64,000 nucleotides of DNA from Enterobacteriaceae endosymbiont of Donacia cinerea (GTDB lineage: Bacteria; Pseudomonadota; Gammaproteobacteria; Enterobacterales; Enterobacteriaceae), in the NCBI RefSeq assembly GCF_012569925.1, contig NZ_CP046204.1, forward strand, positions 64,314-128,313. Direction: 5' to 3'. The position numbers were made by a program, and so were the translations under genes. The notes below the pieces were generated by a model. That model saw nothing but the letters and a program-made list of their open reading frames with translations. It made no database searches and was not told the origin of the DNA. Below, in pieces: positions 38,170 through 49,081 of the stretch. Position 1 is the stretch's first letter. Each line of letters begins with the position of its first letter.

Positions 38170-39403
38170 TATTTTATATCAAGTAACTAATAAAGATAAT
38201 TTATCTAAAATTTTAAATGAAACAAAAATTAACCTATATTGTGGTTTCGATTTAACGGCAGATAGTTTACATATAGGTCATTTAATACAATTAATTGTAC
38301 TTAAATATTTTCAAGAATTAGGACACAAACCAATAATTTTATTAGGAGGAGCTACAAGCTTAATTGGAGATCCTAGTTTTAAATTAAAAAAAAGAAAAAT
38401 TAATCCAATAGATCATATTAATATTTGGTTTCATAAAATTAGTTTACAACTAAATAATTTTTTAGATTTTAATTGTGGTAAAAATAGCGCTATTATAATT
38501 AATAATTATGAATGGTTTCATAAAATGAATATTTTATTTTTTTTAGAAAAAATTGGAAAATATTTTAATGTTAACCATATGATAAATAAAGATGCCATAA
38601 AAAAGAGAATGATAAATAATAATATTGAAGGAATTTCTTATACTGAATTTTCCTATAATTTATTACAATCATATGATTTTGCTTACTTAAATAAAAAATT
38701 TAATGTAATTCTCCAAATTGGAGGTTCAGATCAATGGGGCCATATTGTATCAGGAATAGATTTAATAAAAAAAATAAACAAAAAAAAAGTTTTTGGATTA
38801 ACTACTAATTTAATTATTAAAAATGATGGAACAAAATTTGGAAAAACTGAAAAAAAAACTATTTGGTTAGATTCTCAAAAAACTAATCCATATAAATTTT
38901 TTCAATTTTGGTTAAATATACCAGATTCAATTATATTTAATTTTTTAAATATGTTTACTAATTATGAATCAAAAATCATTAATACTTTTAATAGAAAAAA
39001 AAATAATATTAAAAAAAATAGTCCTCAATATTTTCTTGCAGAATATATGACAAAAATGGTTCATGGAGAAAATAATTTAATTATATCCAAAAAAATAACT
39101 AATTTACTTTTTTATAAAAATATAAATGATTTTTCAGAAAATGATTTTTTAATATTACTTAAAAATATTAAAAATATTTATTTAGAAAATAAAAATATTG
39201 ATTTAAAATCAATATTAGTTTTAAGTAAACTTGCATCTTCTAAAAATAAAGCATCTATTTTAATTAAATCAAATTCTATATATATTAATAATGAAAATAT
39301 ATCTAATACTATATTTATATTTACAAAATTTTATAAAAAATTTAATCATTTTTCTCTTTTACGTAAAGGTAAAAAAAAATTTTGTTTAATTTATTGGAAA
39401 TAA
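38123..39403 (+). CDS. tyrS: Tyrosyl-tRNA synthetase
   Basis: A class I synthetase charging tRNA-Tyr. The HIGH-type motif is HIGHL after FDLTADSL, the Tyr/tRNA block is QIGGSDQWGHI, and the KMSKS-type loop is KFGKT. A C-terminal S4-like domain ends LLRKGKKKFCLIYWK, as in E. coli. The 426 residues equal the family length (424). ATG at 38123 is chosen because AGGA (38113-38116) is well spaced and the alignment starts there, even though it lies inside ribE. Confidence 0.96.
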   Translation: MIKKKINIIKKLENHNILYQVTNKDNLSKILNETKINLYCGFDLTADSLHIGHLIQLIVLKYFQELGHKPIILLGGATSLIGDPSFKLKKRKINPIDHINIWFHKISLQLNNFLDFNCGKNSAIIINNYEWFHKMNILFFLEKIGKYFNVNHMINKDAIKKRMINNNIEGISYTEFSYNLLQSYDFAYLNKKFNVILQIGGSDQWGHIVSGIDLIKKINKKKVFGLTTNLIIKNDGTKFGKTEKKTIWLDSQKTNPYKFFQFWLNIPDSIIFNFLNMFTNYESKIINTFNRKKNNIKKNSPQYFLAEYMTKMVHGENNLIISKKITNLLFYKNINDFSENDFLILLKNIKNIYLENKNIDLKSILVLSKLASSKNKASILIKSNSIYINNENISNTIFIFTKFYKKFNHFSLLRKGKKKFCLIYWK

Positions 39404-39438
39404 GAAAAATTTTTATTTTTAAACATATAAAATTTACA

Positions 39439-39511
39439 TGCGTTCTAGAGGATTTGAACCTCTGACTTTCACCATGTCATAGTGACACTCTAACCACTGA
39501 GTTAAGAACGC
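39439..39511 (-). tRNA. tRNA-Val (GAC)
   Basis: On the minus strand, acceptor GCGTTCT pairs with AGAACGC, with discriminator A. The anticodon stem TCACT/GGTGA encloses loop ATGACAT, giving anticodon GAC. The T-arm is AGAGG-TTCAAAT-CCTCT. In E. coli the two tRNA-Val(GAC) genes valV-valW also lie beside mdtK; here one copy remains. CCA is not encoded. Confidence 0.94.
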
Positions 39512-39556
39512 ATATAAAAAAATTGAAAGACATTATATAATATATATATTTAATAA

Positions 39557-40897
39557 TCAATTTTTTTGTATTTTTAAAATACGTAATATAGTTAATATAA
39601 CTGCAATAATTAAACCAATAATAAATCCAATCCAAAAACCAGGAGGACCCATACGATGGGTAATTAAATTAGTAATGGATAAAATATAACCAATAGGTAA
39701 ACTAATGATCCAATATGATATAAATGTAATTAAAAAAATAAATTTAGTATCTTTATATCCTTTTAAAATACCTGAACCAATTATTTGGATAGAATCTAAA
39801 AATTGATAAATAGATGCTAGTAATATTAAATTTGATGATAAATTTATAATATTTTTACTACAATTATACAATGAAGCAATTTTTTTCTTAAAAAAAAAAC
39901 TTATTAAAATAATAATAGTGGATATCACTATTCCTAAAATTTGTGAAATTAAACTAATAGTTTTTGCTCTATCTTTACGACCTAAACCTAAATAAAATCC
40001 TACTAATATAGTAGTAGCTATACTTAAAGATAAGGGAATAATAAAAATTAAAGAACTAAAATTTAAAGCTATTTGATGACTAACAATATCATCTACTTTC
40101 ATTTTAGACGAAATTAATAAAGATACAATACTAAATAATGTAATTTCAAAAAAAATAGATAACCCAATAGGTAATCCTAATTTAAATATTTTTTTTAAAA
40201 TTTTAAAATTAGGTTTATTAAAAAAATTGAAACATCTAATTTTTTTAAAATAAATAGATTTAAACATCCATGTTATAGTTATAAAAAATAATATCCAATA
40301 TATTAATACTATAGAAATAGTACAGCCTAAAATACCTAATGGAGGTATATAAAAAAAACCATAAATACAAATATAATTAATTGGTATATATATAATTACA
40401 CCAATCCAACTAATAACCATATCAGGTATAATTAAATTTAATGATACACACAAACAACGTAATATTTGTAATAGTAAATATCCAGGTATACTTAAAACAA
40501 TTATGTTTAAAAATTTTTTTATTTTTAATATAAAAAATAAATTATGAAATAATAAAGATATTAAAAAATTTATTTTATATAAAATAAACATCATTATACA
40601 TGATAATATTATTGCTAATAAATATGATTGTTCAATATAATTTATTATTTTTTTTTGCTTATTAGATACATATAATTTTGTAATAATAGGTATTAAAGAT
40701 AAAAAAATACCATGTCCAAATAATATTATTGGTAACCAAATTGATGTTCCTATTGCTAATATAGCAATATCAATTTTATTAAAAGAATTTGACATGATAA
40801 TATTTATTATACTTATTAAAAAATAAGCTGTTTGTGTTAAAATTATTGGTATAGCAATATTTAATAATTTTTTTGTTTCAATTAAATATTTTTGCAC
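39557..40897 (-). CDS. mdtK: MATE-family multidrug/Na+ antiporter
   Basis: This 446-residue protein has about twelve membrane helices in two similar halves, as MATE transporters do (MdtK has 457 residues). Family-like segments are IALNFSSLIFIIPLSLSIATTILVG and LGLPIGLSIFFEITLFSIVS. Context beside ribE and tRNA-Val supports MdtK/NorM. In E. coli it exports cationic drugs and peptides; in a symbiont the real substrate is unknown. It is one of few transporters in the window. Confidence 0.9.
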   Translation of the reverse strand: MQKYLIETKKLLNIAIPIILTQTAYFLISIINIIMSNSFNKIDIAILAIGTSIWLPIILFGHGIFLSLIPIITKLYVSNKQKKIINYIEQSYLLAIILSCIMMFILYKINFLISLLFHNLFFILKIKKFLNIIVLSIPGYLLLQILRCLCVSLNLIIPDMVISWIGVIIYIPINYICIYGFFYIPPLGILGCTISIVLIYWILFFITITWMFKSIYFKKIRCFNFFNKPNFKILKKIFKLGLPIGLSIFFEITLFSIVSLLISSKMKVDDIVSHQIALNFSSLIFIIPLSLSIATTILVGFYLGLGRKDRAKTISLISQILGIVISTIIILISFFFKKKIASLYNCSKNIINLSSNLILLASIYQFLDSIQIIGSGILKGYKDTKFIFLITFISYWIISLPIGYILSITNLITHRMGPPGFWIGFIIGLIIAVILTILRILKIQKN

Positions 40898-41033
40898 ATA
40901 TTTTCTCTCTCACATTTTTAATATTTATTAATAATATATTTTATTAAATAAATTTTACTTTTAAAAATTTTTAAATTATTATATATATAATTATATTAAT
41001 TTTTTTATTATTAAAAATAAAGTAGAAAATTTC

Positions 41034-41348
41034 ATGCAAATTTTTGATAAAATTAAAAAACAAATTAATAATAATCGTGTAATTTTATATATGAAAGGAG
41101 ATCCAAAAAATCCTCAATGTGGTTTTTCTGATAGAGCTGTTAAAATTATTTTATTTTATAAAATTAAATTTACTTATATTGATGTTTTAAAAAATCCAGA
41201 TATTAGAAAATATTTACCGAAATATGCTAACTGGCCAACGTTTCCCCAATTATGGGTGCAAAATAAATTAATAGGGGGTTATGATATTTTATATACGTTA
41301 CATAATAACGGTGAATTAAAAAATATTTTAGATTTTAAAAAAGAATAA
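41034..41348 (+). CDS. grxD: Monothiol glutaredoxin 4
   Basis: GrxD carries or repairs Fe-S clusters. The active site is C29-G-F-S, typical of monothiol CGFS glutaredoxins, with WPTFPQLWVQNKLIGGYDI forming the GSH-binding region. The 104 residues are slightly fewer than in E. coli (115). Fe-S clients in this window include LipA. rnt converges from the other side, as in E. coli. Confidence 0.96.
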   Translation: MQIFDKIKKQINNNRVILYMKGDPKNPQCGFSDRAVKIILFYKIKFTYIDVLKNPDIRKYLPKYANWPTFPQLWVQNKLIGGYDILYTLHNNGELKNILDFKKE

Positions 41349-41368
41349 TTTATATATTTTATGAAATA

Positions 41369-42007
41369 TTAAGAATAAATAGGAGGCCATCCACCTTTTT
41401 TTTTCCATTTATTTACTAGTTTACAAAATAATTTAGCAGTACGATTAGTATCATATAATGCTGAATGTGCTTGATTATTATCAAATGATATATTAAGTGC
41501 ATGACAAGATTTAGCTAAAACAGTTTGACCTAAAATTAAGCCACACATTGAAGCTGTATCAAATATTACAAAAGAGTGAAATGGGTTATATCTTTCCATT
41601 TTTGTTCTTTTAATGGCTTCCATAATAAAACTATGATCAAAACTAGCATTATGAGCTACTATAACTGCTTTTTTACATCTATTTATTTTTATATCTTGAG
41701 AAATTTTTTTAAAAATAATTTTTAATGCTTCTTTTTCAGCTATAGCTCCTCTTAAGGAGGTGTTAATATTAATACCATTAAAAGCTAATGCTTCTGGAGA
41801 AATATTTGAACCTTTAAATGGTAAGATATGAAAATGTAATGTTTCATTTTTTTTTAACCAACCATTATGCATTTTTAATGTGATTAAACTTATTTCTAAT
41901 ATAGCATTGTATTTAGAATTAAATCCTGAAGTTTCTATATCAATTACAACAGGATAAAAACCTCTAAATCTATAAGATAATAAGTCTAATTTTGATAAGT
42001 TATTCAT
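41369..42007 (-). CDS. rnt: Ribonuclease T
   Basis: RNase T is a DEDDh 3'-5' exonuclease that matures tRNA and 23S rRNA 3' ends. Its motifs are [10 protein letters not shown] (Exo I), [14 protein letters not shown] (Exo II) and [14 protein letters not shown] (Exo III with the general-base His). The 212 residues match E. coli (215). It may be important for trimming tRNAs before CCA addition, because the tRNAs here lack an encoded CCA. Confidence 0.96.
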   Translation of the reverse strand: MNNLSKLDLLSYRFRGFYPVVIDIETSGFNSKYNAILEISLITLKMHNGWLKKNETLHFHILPFKGSNISPEALAFNGININTSLRGAIAEKEALKIIFKKISQDIKINRCKKAVIVAHNASFDHSFIMEAIKRTKMERYNPFHSFVIFDTASMCGLILGQTVLAKSCHALNISFDNNQAHSALYDTNRTAKLFCKLVNKWKKKGGWPPIYS

Positions 42008-42190
42008 TTTTATTCTTTGAACTTTTATTTAAATATATTTCATATTAATATTATATAAATAGATAAGTTATACTTTTATAAAAAAAAATACAAGTATAAA
42101 ATATTTTTTATATTTATGTTTTTAAAAATATTAATATTTTAATAAAATTATTTTATTTAAAATAATTTTAGTGAATTAAAGGCGATAAAA

Positions 42191-42958
42191 ATGTTAACAA
42201 AAGTAATTAAATTTAAAAAAAATAATTTTTCATTTTATGTAATTTATTTATATAATAGTGAACCTGAACTTATATTTAATGAAATTAAAAAAAAAATAAA
42301 TCATTCTCCTATTTTTTTTAAAAATATGTCAGTTATTATTAATATTTATTATATAAAAAATGAAATAAATTGGAAAAAAGTTTATAATGCTATTATTGCT
42401 ACAGGAATTAATATTATAGGAGTAAGTGGTTGTAATAATAAAAATATAATTAAAAATATAAATAGTACAGGGTTACCTATTTTATTTACAAATAATAAAA
42501 ATAATAAAAAAATTAATAATATTGATATTAATAATCAAAAAAATAATACTAATAATATAGTACCAAAATCCATTATTAAAATAATAAAAGAAAAAAGTTC
42601 ATTATCATCAAATAAAAATATTAATTTTAATAAAAGTAAAATTATTTTTAATCCTATTAGATCTGGACAACAAATTTATGCTTATAATAGTGATTTAATC
42701 ATTATAAATAATGTTAGTACAGGAGCTGAATTAATAGCAGATGGTAATATTCATGTTTATGGTTTTATGAGAGGAAAAGCTTTATCTGGAGCTAATGGAG
42801 ATAAAAATTGTCAAATTTTTTGTAATCAATTATTTGCTGAAATGTTATCTATTGCTGGTGAATATTTACTTCAAGATCAAATTCCTAATAAATTTTTAGG
42901 AAAATCATCAAGAATATATTTAAAAAATAAAGTATTAACAATAAAATTATGTAATTAA
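42191..42958 (+). CDS. minC: Septum site-determining protein MinC
   Basis: MinC inhibits FtsZ away from midcell. The C-terminal beta-helix domain is well conserved (RSGQQIYAYNSDLIIIN, GAELIADGNIHVYG, RGKALSGANGD, CQIFCNQLFAEMLSIAGEY). The N-terminal FtsZ-binding domain is drifted, and an Asn/Lys-rich linker (about residues 108-150) makes the protein 255 residues against 231. AAAGGCG precedes ATG. It heads minC-minD-minE. Confidence 0.95.
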   Translation: MLTKVIKFKKNNFSFYVIYLYNSEPELIFNEIKKKINHSPIFFKNMSVIINIYYIKNEINWKKVYNAIIATGINIIGVSGCNNKNIIKNINSTGLPILFTNNKNNKKINNIDINNQKNNTNNIVPKSIIKIIKEKSSLSSNKNINFNKSKIIFNPIRSGQQIYAYNSDLIIINNVSTGAELIADGNIHVYGFMRGKALSGANGDKNCQIFCNQLFAEMLSIAGEYLLQDQIPNKFLGKSSRIYLKNKVLTIKLCN

Positions 42959-42992
42959 CTTTTATTTAAATTTCATATTAAAGGAAATTCTA

Positions 42993-43802
42993 ATGCGTAT
43001 AATTGTTGTTACTTCAGGTAAAGGTGGAGTAGGTAAAACTACTTCAAGTGCTGCTATAGCTACAGGATTATCTAGAAATGGTAAAAAAACAGCTGTTATT
43101 GATTTTGATATTGGATTACGTAATCTTGATCTAATTATGGGATGTGAAAGAAGAGTTGTTTATGATTTTATTAATGTTTTACAAGGTGAAGCGACATTAA
43201 ATCAGGCATTAATAAAAGATAAAAAAAATAAAAATTTATACATTTTACCTGCTTCACAAACAAAAAATAAAGATGCCTTAACTTATAAGGGGGTCGAAAT
43301 AATTTTTAAAAATTTATATACCATGAATTTTGATTTTATCATTTGTGATTCACCTGCAGGAATTGAAACTGGAGCTTTAACTGCATTATATTTTGCAGAT
43401 GAAGCAATTATTACTACTAATCCTGAAATTTCTTCTATTAGAGATTCTGATAGAATTTTAGGTATTATTTCTTCACAATCTAAAAGAGCTAAATATGGTG
43501 AAGAACCTATAAAAGAATATTTATTATTAACACGTTATAATCCTGTTAGGGTAGATTGTGGCGATATGTTAAGTATTGATGATATTATCGAAATTTTAGG
43601 TATTAAAATAATAGGAGTTATTCCAGAAGATCCTTTAGTTTTAAGAGCATCAAATCAAGGTAAAAGTATTATTTTAAATAATAATTCTAATGCTTCACTA
43701 GCATATAATGATACCGTAAAACGTTTATTAGGAGAAAAAATTCCTTTACGTTTTATAAAAATTGAAAAAAAAAATTTTTTACAACGTTTGTTTTGGAGAT
43801 AA
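42993..43802 (+). CDS. minD: Septum site-determining ATPase MinD
   Basis: MinD is the membrane-cycling ATPase that recruits MinC. The deviant Walker A motif is K10-G-G-V-G-K-T16. DFDIGLRNLDLIMG and DSPAGIETGA follow. The C-terminus KKNFLQRLFWR keeps the amphipathic membrane-targeting helix. The 269 residues match E. coli (270). AAAGGAAA is the Shine-Dalgarno; minE starts one base after its stop. Confidence 0.97.
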   Translation: MRIIVVTSGKGGVGKTTSSAAIATGLSRNGKKTAVIDFDIGLRNLDLIMGCERRVVYDFINVLQGEATLNQALIKDKKNKNLYILPASQTKNKDALTYKGVEIIFKNLYTMNFDFIICDSPAGIETGALTALYFADEAIITTNPEISSIRDSDRILGIISSQSKRAKYGEEPIKEYLLLTRYNPVRVDCGDMLSIDDIIEILGIKIIGVIPEDPLVLRASNQGKSIILNNNSNASLAYNDTVKRLLGEKIPLRFIKIEKKNFLQRLFWR

Positions 43803-43803
43803 T

Positions 43804-44088
43804 ATGAATTTTATTAATTTTTTTTTATCAAAAAAAAATAAAACTGCTAATATTGCTAAAAAAAGACTACAGATTATTATATCAGAAGAATCAAAAAAAG
43901 GGTATATTTATCCTTGTTATATAACACAATTAAAACAAGAAATATTAAGAGTAATTTCTAAATATGTTAAAATTAATCCAAATATGATTAATATAGAATT
44001 AGATGATAAAAAAAAAAATATATCAAAACTAGAATTAAATATTACTTTACCTAAAGCAAAAGAATATATTAAAAATAATAATAAATAA
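43804..44088 (+). CDS. minE: Cell division topological specificity factor MinE
   Basis: MinE drives pole-to-pole oscillation of MinCD. ATG at 43804 gives a 94-residue protein starting MNFINFFLSKKNKTANIAKKR, aligning with the E. coli start; an upstream in-frame ATG at 43762 lies inside minD and is not used. The anti-MinCD helix AKKRLQIIISEE and the dimerisation part IELDDKKKNISKLELNITLP follow. GGAGATA at the minD stop provides a Shine-Dalgarno. Confidence 0.95.
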   Translation: MNFINFFLSKKNKTANIAKKRLQIIISEESKKGYIYPCYITQLKQEILRVISKYVKINPNMINIELDDKKKNISKLELNITLPKAKEYIKNNNK

Positions 44089-44096
44089 AAACTATT

Positions 44097-44774
44097 TTAA
44101 AATATATTTTTAATATAATTAATTTTATAGTCTTTTTTTATTCTTTTTTTATTTAATAAAATATTATTAATAATATTAATAATTTCTTCTGAAAAAAAAG
44201 TATTATTTTCAATAAAATATATTTTTAAATTTTTATTTAATATTTTTTTTATATCATTTTTTAAATATTTATTAATATTAGATATTACCCATATTCCTTT
44301 TAATAATAAAATTTTTTTTATAAAATTTTTATAATTTAATAAGCATTCATTATTTTTTCCAATCCATAAACCATGCTTATTTTTTCTATATAAAGAAAAA
44401 TATAGAAATTCTTTATTACATTTAATAATTGTTATAATATTTTTAATTCCTGTTATTTTCCAAGATTTTTCTGCTAAAATCATTAAATGTGATAATCCTA
44501 TTTTAGGAATATTAAAAACATAAGAAATACTTTCTATTGTTGCTATTCCTATTCTTAGGCTTGTAAAATTACCAGGACCTAAATTATATCCTAATAAATC
44601 TATTTTAGATAATGATATATTTGTTTCCTTTAGAAGATCATTAATTAAAAATAATATATATTTAATATGTGAACAAGGACAATATTTAATTTTTTTATAA
44701 ATAATTCCGTTATTTTTTAAAATGACGGAACAGTATTCTGTAGATGTATCAATAGTTAAAATATTTTTATACAT
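44097..44774 (-). CDS. tsaB: tRNA threonylcarbamoyladenosine synthesis protein TsaB
   Basis: TsaB (YeaZ) is a partner of TsaD in making t6A37 on ANN-decoding tRNAs. The N-terminus ILTIDTSTEYCSVIL and the GYNLGPGNFTSLRIGIATIES segment are diagnostic of the ASKHA fold in YeaZ. The 225 residues match E. coli (231); the C-terminal third is drifted. TsaB lacks catalytic activity by itself, so tsaD, tsaC and tsaE should occur elsewhere. Confidence 0.92.
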   Translation of the reverse strand: MYKNILTIDTSTEYCSVILKNNGIIYKKIKYCPCSHIKYILFLINDLLKETNISLSKIDLLGYNLGPGNFTSLRIGIATIESISYVFNIPKIGLSHLMILAEKSWKITGIKNIITIIKCNKEFLYFSLYRKNKHGLWIGKNNECLLNYKNFIKKILLLKGIWVISNINKYLKNDIKKILNKNLKIYFIENNTFFSEEIINIINNILLNKKRIKKDYKINYIKNIF

Positions 44775-44800
44775 ATAATTCTTATTTAATAATAAATTTA

Positions 44801-44828
44801 TTGTTTAAAATTTAAATTATGTTATAAT
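44801..44828 (+). promoter_or_regulatory. Possible sigma-70 promoter upstream of hslV
   Basis: TTGTTT (44801-44806) and TATAAT (44823-44828) are separated by 16 bases within the 266-bp tsaB/hslV divergent spacer. A perfect TATAAT is expected by chance in such A/T-rich DNA. No heat-shock (sigma-32) GC-rich -10 element is visible. Confidence 0.3.
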
Positions 44829-45040
44829 TCTAATGTTTTAATAAAAATTCAACTATTCTATTAATGATTATAATATATTATTTTATAATAATAAAATATT
44901 AAATATTTAAAATGAGAATAAATCTCAATCTAATAATAATTTTATTAAGATTTCTAAGAAATTTTAATATAAAATTATTTATGTATATATATATTGTTAT
45001 GAGATATAAAATAATAATAATGAAGTGAGGGATAAAACTC

Positions 45041-45568
45041 ATGACAACAATAGTTAGTGTAAGAAAAAATGGTAATGTGGTTATCGGTGGTGATGGACAA
45101 GCAACTCTGGGTCATATTATAATGAAAGGAAATGTTAAAAAAATTAGGAAATTATATCATGATACAGTAATTGCAGGTTTTGCCGGTGGAACTGCAGATG
45201 CATTTACTCTTTTTGAATTATTTGAACAAAAATTAGAAGTATATCAAGGAAATTTAACTAAGTCAGCAGTAGAATTAGCTAAAGATTGGAGAACAGACCG
45301 TATTTTACGTAAACTAGAAGCGTTATTAATAATTGCAGATAAAATTACCTCCTTAATAATTACAGGTAGTGGAGATGTTATTCAACCTGAAAATGATATA
45401 GTTACTATTGGTTCCGGTGGCCCATATGCGCAAGCGTCAGCTCGTGCTTTATTTGAAAATACGGATTTAAGTGCATATGAAATAGTAAAAAAATCTTTAA
45501 ATATAGCAGGAGATATTTGTATTTATACTAATCATAATTTTACTATTGAAAAATTACAATGTAAATAA
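45041..45568 (+). CDS. hslV: ATP-dependent protease peptidase subunit HslV
   Basis: HslV is the N-terminal-threonine protease core of the HslVU complex. After Met removal the catalytic Thr is exposed ([11 protein letters not shown]). The family blocks [28 protein letters not shown] and [12 protein letters not shown] are nearly unchanged from E. coli. The 175 residues equal the E. coli length (176). GTGAGGGA precedes ATG. hslU follows 20 bp after the stop. Confidence 0.98.
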   Translation: MTTIVSVRKNGNVVIGGDGQATLGHIIMKGNVKKIRKLYHDTVIAGFAGGTADAFTLFELFEQKLEVYQGNLTKSAVELAKDWRTDRILRKLEALLIIADKITSLIITGSGDVIQPENDIVTIGSGGPYAQASARALFENTDLSAYEIVKKSLNIAGDICIYTNHNFTIEKLQCK

Positions 45569-45588
45569 GCATGAGGAAAATGCTAATT

Positions 45589-46911
45589 ATGTCTGAAATG
45601 ACCCCCAAAGAAATTGTTAAAGAATTAGATAAATTTATTATTGGACAAGAAAGTGCAAAAAAAGCTGTAGCTATAGCATTAAGAAATCGTTGGCGTCGTA
45701 TGCAATTAAATGAAAATTTAAGACAAGAAGTTACACCTAAAAATATATTAATGATAGGTCCTACTGGTGTTGGAAAAACAGAAATTGCACGTAGATTAGC
45801 AAAACTAGCTAATTCTCCTTTTATTAAGGTAGAAGCAACTAAATTTACTGAAATTGGTTATGTTGGTAAAGAAGTAGATTCTATAATTCGTGATTTAACT
45901 GATGTAGCTATAAAAATGATAAAGATACAAGCATTCAATAAAAACTGCAATAGAGCCAGAGAAATGGCAGAAGAAAGAATTTTGAATGTTTTAATTCCAA
46001 ATAAAAATAACTGGAATCAAGAAGATAATAGTATTGAATCCATTAGACAAAAATTAAAAATTAAACTTAATAATGGATTATTAGATAATCAAGAAATTGA
46101 AATTAATGTATCCAGTACCCCTATGGGTATAGAAATTATGGCACCTCCAGGTATGGAAGAAATGACTAGTCAATTACAATCATTATTTCAAAATTTAGGA
46201 GGTAATAAACAAAAAAAACGTAAATTAAAGATTAGAGATGCTTTTAAACTATTAATAGAAGAAGAAGCTGGTAAATTAATTAATAATGAAGATATTAAAC
46301 AAAAAGCTATAGAAGCAGTAGAACAAAATGGTATTGTTTTTTTAGATGAAATAGATAAAATTTGTAGAAGAAGTAATAATGTATCTTCTGATATTTCTAG
46401 AGAAGGAGTTCAAAGAGATTTATTACCATTAGTAGAAGGATGTACTGTATCAACAAAACATGGAATGGTTAAAACAGATCATATTTTATTTATTGCTTCA
46501 GGATCATTTCAAATATCTAAACCTTCTGATTTAATTCCTGAATTACAAGGAAGATTACCTATTAGAGTAGAATTAAAAGCATTAACTAGTAATGATTTTG
46601 AAAGAATTCTTACAGAACCCGATACATCTATAACAATACAATATAAAGCATTATTAGCAACTGAAAAAGTAAATATTATCTTTACTAAAGATGGTATTAA
46701 AAGAATTGCAGAATCTGCATGGAAAGTTAATGAAACTACAGAAAATATAGGAGCTAGGAGATTACACACTGTTCTTGAGCATTTAATGTCTGATATCTCT
46801 TATAATGCTAATGAATATGATAATAAATCAATTATTATTGATAAGAATTATGTAAGTAAACATCTTGATACATTAATTATTAATGAAGATATTAGTAGAT
46901 ATATCTTATAA
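45589..46911 (+). CDS. hslU: ATP-dependent protease ATPase subunit HslU
   Basis: HslU is the AAA+ unfoldase that feeds HslV. ATG at 45589 ([20 protein letters not shown]) matches the E. coli start and has GAGG 12 bases upstream; the ATG at 45571 would add six unmatched residues. Walker A is GPTGVGKT (57-64) and Walker B VFLDEIDK. The C-terminal tail SRYIL, which inserts into HslV, is kept. 440 residues against 443. High conservation suggests strong selection for protein quality control. Confidence 0.97.
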   Translation: MSEMTPKEIVKELDKFIIGQESAKKAVAIALRNRWRRMQLNENLRQEVTPKNILMIGPTGVGKTEIARRLAKLANSPFIKVEATKFTEIGYVGKEVDSIIRDLTDVAIKMIKIQAFNKNCNRAREMAEERILNVLIPNKNNWNQEDNSIESIRQKLKIKLNNGLLDNQEIEINVSSTPMGIEIMAPPGMEEMTSQLQSLFQNLGGNKQKKRKLKIRDAFKLLIEEEAGKLINNEDIKQKAIEAVEQNGIVFLDEIDKICRRSNNVSSDISREGVQRDLLPLVEGCTVSTKHGMVKTDHILFIASGSFQISKPSDLIPELQGRLPIRVELKALTSNDFERILTEPDTSITIQYKALLATEKVNIIFTKDGIKRIAESAWKVNETTENIGARRLHTVLEHLMSDISYNANEYDNKSIIIDKNYVSKHLDTLIINEDISRYIL

Positions 46912-46969
46912 TATATTAACTTATAATAAAAAATTTTATAATTTATAATTTCCTCAAAAATTCTTAAAA

Positions 46970-47578
46970 TTATGAATTTCTTTTTTTTAAAATTTTGATG
47001 ATATCATATAAACTAATATTTTTTATTTTTAATAAAACTATTAAATGATAGATTAAATCAGCTGTTTCTTGTATAGTTTCATTTTTATTATTATCATTTG
47101 CAGCTATAATGGTTTCTATAGCTTCCTCTCCTACTTTTTGTGTAATTCTTTTTAATCCACTTTGATATAAATTATAAGTATATGAGGATTCTATAGAATT
47201 TTTTTTTTTATTTAAAATATTTTCTAATAAATATAAAAAAGTAAAATCTGATATAGTTTTTTTAAAACAACTATATTCATTTAAATGGCATGTTTTATTT
47301 ATAGGTTTAACTAAAATAAGTAATGTATCTTTATCACAGTCTGTTGTTATTTTTTTTAAATATAAGAAATTACCTGTTGTTTCTCCTTTTGTCCATATTC
47401 TATTTTTAGTTCTAGAAAAAAATGTTACTTTTTTTGTTTCTAATGTAATTTTAAGAGATTCTTGATTCATATATGCATGCATAAGTATTTGTCCTGAAAT
47501 TTTATGTTGTATAATAACAGGAATTAATCCATTTGTTTTAAACCAATTTAAATTATTTAAATTATTTTGTTTCAACAT
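46970..47578 (-). CDS. hisI: Bifunctional phosphoribosyl-AMP cyclohydrolase / phosphoribosyl-ATP pyrophosphatase
   Basis: HisI (HisIE) catalyses steps 2 and 3 of histidine synthesis. The N-terminal cyclohydrolase domain has [27 protein letters not shown] and the zinc cysteines in CHLNEYSC. The C-terminal pyrophosphatase helices are [20 protein letters not shown] and [13 protein letters not shown]. The 202 residues match E. coli (203). It is the last gene of the his operon and overlaps hisF by 7 nt. Confidence 0.97.
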   Translation of the reverse strand: MLKQNNLNNLNWFKTNGLIPVIIQHKISGQILMHAYMNQESLKITLETKKVTFFSRTKNRIWTKGETTGNFLYLKKITTDCDKDTLLILVKPINKTCHLNEYSCFKKTISDFTFLYLLENILNKKKNSIESSYTYNLYQSGLKRITQKVGEEAIETIIAANDNNKNETIQETADLIYHLIVLLKIKNISLYDIIKILKKRNS

Positions 47579-48351
47579 ATTCTTACCTCAATATTTTTTT
47601 TATATAAAAATTTTTTTAATGTATGAATATTAATAATATTTTTATGAAATATTGATGCAGCTAAAGCTCCATCGACATTTATTTTTTTATGAAAAACTTC
47701 ATAAAAACTATTTAAAGAACCTGCTCCACCTGAAGCTATTAAAGGAATTTTACAAATTTTTCTTACTTTTTTTAATTGAACTAAATCATATCCTTTACAT
47801 AATCCATCTTGATTCATCATATTTAATACTATTTCTCCAGCACCTAATTCTTGTACTGTTTTAATCCATTCAATTGTTTCCCATTTAGTTATTCTTATAT
47901 TTTTTTGATTACCAGTATATTTATATACATAATATTTTTTATCTTTTTTGTTATACCAAGAATCTATTCCTACAACAATACATTGTTTTCCAAAATATTT
48001 AGATAATTTTGTAATTAAAGAAGGATTATTTAATGCAGGAGTATTTATAGATATTTTTTCAGCTCCTAAATATAATATTTTTGCAGCGTCATCTATAGAT
48101 TTTATTCCTCCTGCTACACAAATAGGTATACTAATTATTTTTGCAATTTGAGATATCCATTTTTTATTCACTAAACGTTTATCAATAGATGCTGTTATAT
48201 CATAAAACACTAATTCATCAGCTCCTTCTTTATCATACTTATGAGCTAATGATAAAATATCTCCTACAATTTTATGATTTTTAAATTTTTTTCCTTTAAC
48301 TACTACATTTTTATAAACATCTAAACAAGGAATTATTCTTTTTGCCAACAT
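47572..48351 (-). CDS. hisF: Imidazole glycerol phosphate synthase, cyclase subunit
   Basis: HisF, with HisH, converts PRFAR plus ammonia to IGP and AICAR. It is a TIM barrel of 259 residues (258 in E. coli). The catalytic Asp residues lie in IPCLDVYKN near residue 11 and in [14 protein letters not shown]. The phosphate-binding loops are VAGGIKS and ASGGAGS. It overlaps hisA by 19 nt and hisI by 7 nt. Confidence 0.98.
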   Translation of the reverse strand: MLAKRIIPCLDVYKNVVVKGKKFKNHKIVGDILSLAHKYDKEGADELVFYDITASIDKRLVNKKWISQIAKIISIPICVAGGIKSIDDAAKILYLGAEKISINTPALNNPSLITKLSKYFGKQCIVVGIDSWYNKKDKKYYVYKYTGNQKNIRITKWETIEWIKTVQELGAGEIVLNMMNQDGLCKGYDLVQLKKVRKICKIPLIASGGAGSLNSFYEVFHKKINVDGALAASIFHKNIINIHTLKKFLYKKNIEVRIC

Positions 48352-49073
48352 AAATTAGCCTCTTGAATAGTAAATTTTTTTTCTAAAAAAGCTCTTCCTA
48401 TAATTACATGTTTTACTCCACTATTTTTTAAATTAATAATATCTTTTAATGAAGAAATACCTCCTGATGCTTGAAAAAATATTTCTGGATATTTTTTTAC
48501 TATTTCAGTATATAAATTTATATTTGGTCCTAAAAATGTCCCGTCTCTAGAAATATCTGTACATAAAACATGTTTTAATCCTAAATATAAAAATTTTTCA
48601 ATAATATCTTCAAAAATTATATTACTTCTATTTTGCCATCCATTAATAAATACTATTTTCTGATTATTTTTATTAATTTTAATATCTAATGCTAAAATTA
48701 TAGAATATGGATTATACAATTTAAACCATTTTTTGACATTTTCGAAATCTTGAATAATTGAAGAACCTAATATAATTTGAACTTTAGATGTTAAATTAAA
48801 AATTAAATCTATATCTTTTTTATATCTAATACCTCCCCCTAATTGTATTTGAGGTAATTTATTTTTAAAAATATTTTTTAATAAAATTATTTGTTTTTTA
48901 TTTGGATTTTTTGCTCCATCTAAATCTATGATGTGAATTTTTCGAGCTCCTTGTTTAATATACTTTTGTATATAGAATAAAGGTTTATGTAAATATTTAC
49001 GTTTTAAATTAAAATCTCCTTGATGTAATCTAACTACTTGTCCTTTTATTAAATCAATTGCGGGAATAATCAT
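48333..49073 (-). CDS. hisA: ProFAR isomerase
   Basis: HisA isomerises ProFAR to PRFAR, step 4 of histidine synthesis. The TIM barrel of 246 residues (245 in E. coli) has the catalytic Asp in [19 protein letters not shown], the IDLDGAK loop, LGGGIR, the second Asp in [14 protein letters not shown], and ASGGISS. It lies between hisH and hisF, in standard operon order. Confidence 0.98.
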   Translation of the reverse strand: MIIPAIDLIKGQVVRLHQGDFNLKRKYLHKPLFYIQKYIKQGARKIHIIDLDGAKNPNKKQIILLKNIFKNKLPQIQLGGGIRYKKDIDLIFNLTSKVQIILGSSIIQDFENVKKWFKLYNPYSIILALDIKINKNNQKIVFINGWQNRSNIIFEDIIEKFLYLGLKHVLCTDISRDGTFLGPNINLYTEIVKKYPEIFFQASGGISSLKDIINLKNSGVKHVIIGRAFLEKKFTIQEANLCWQKE

Positions 49074-49081
49074 ATTTTATT

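Noticed and set aside
44775..45040. Heat-shock promoter for hslVU
   Set aside because: No GC-containing sigma-32 -10 element or matching -35 could be found; only generic A/T-rich promoter-like boxes.
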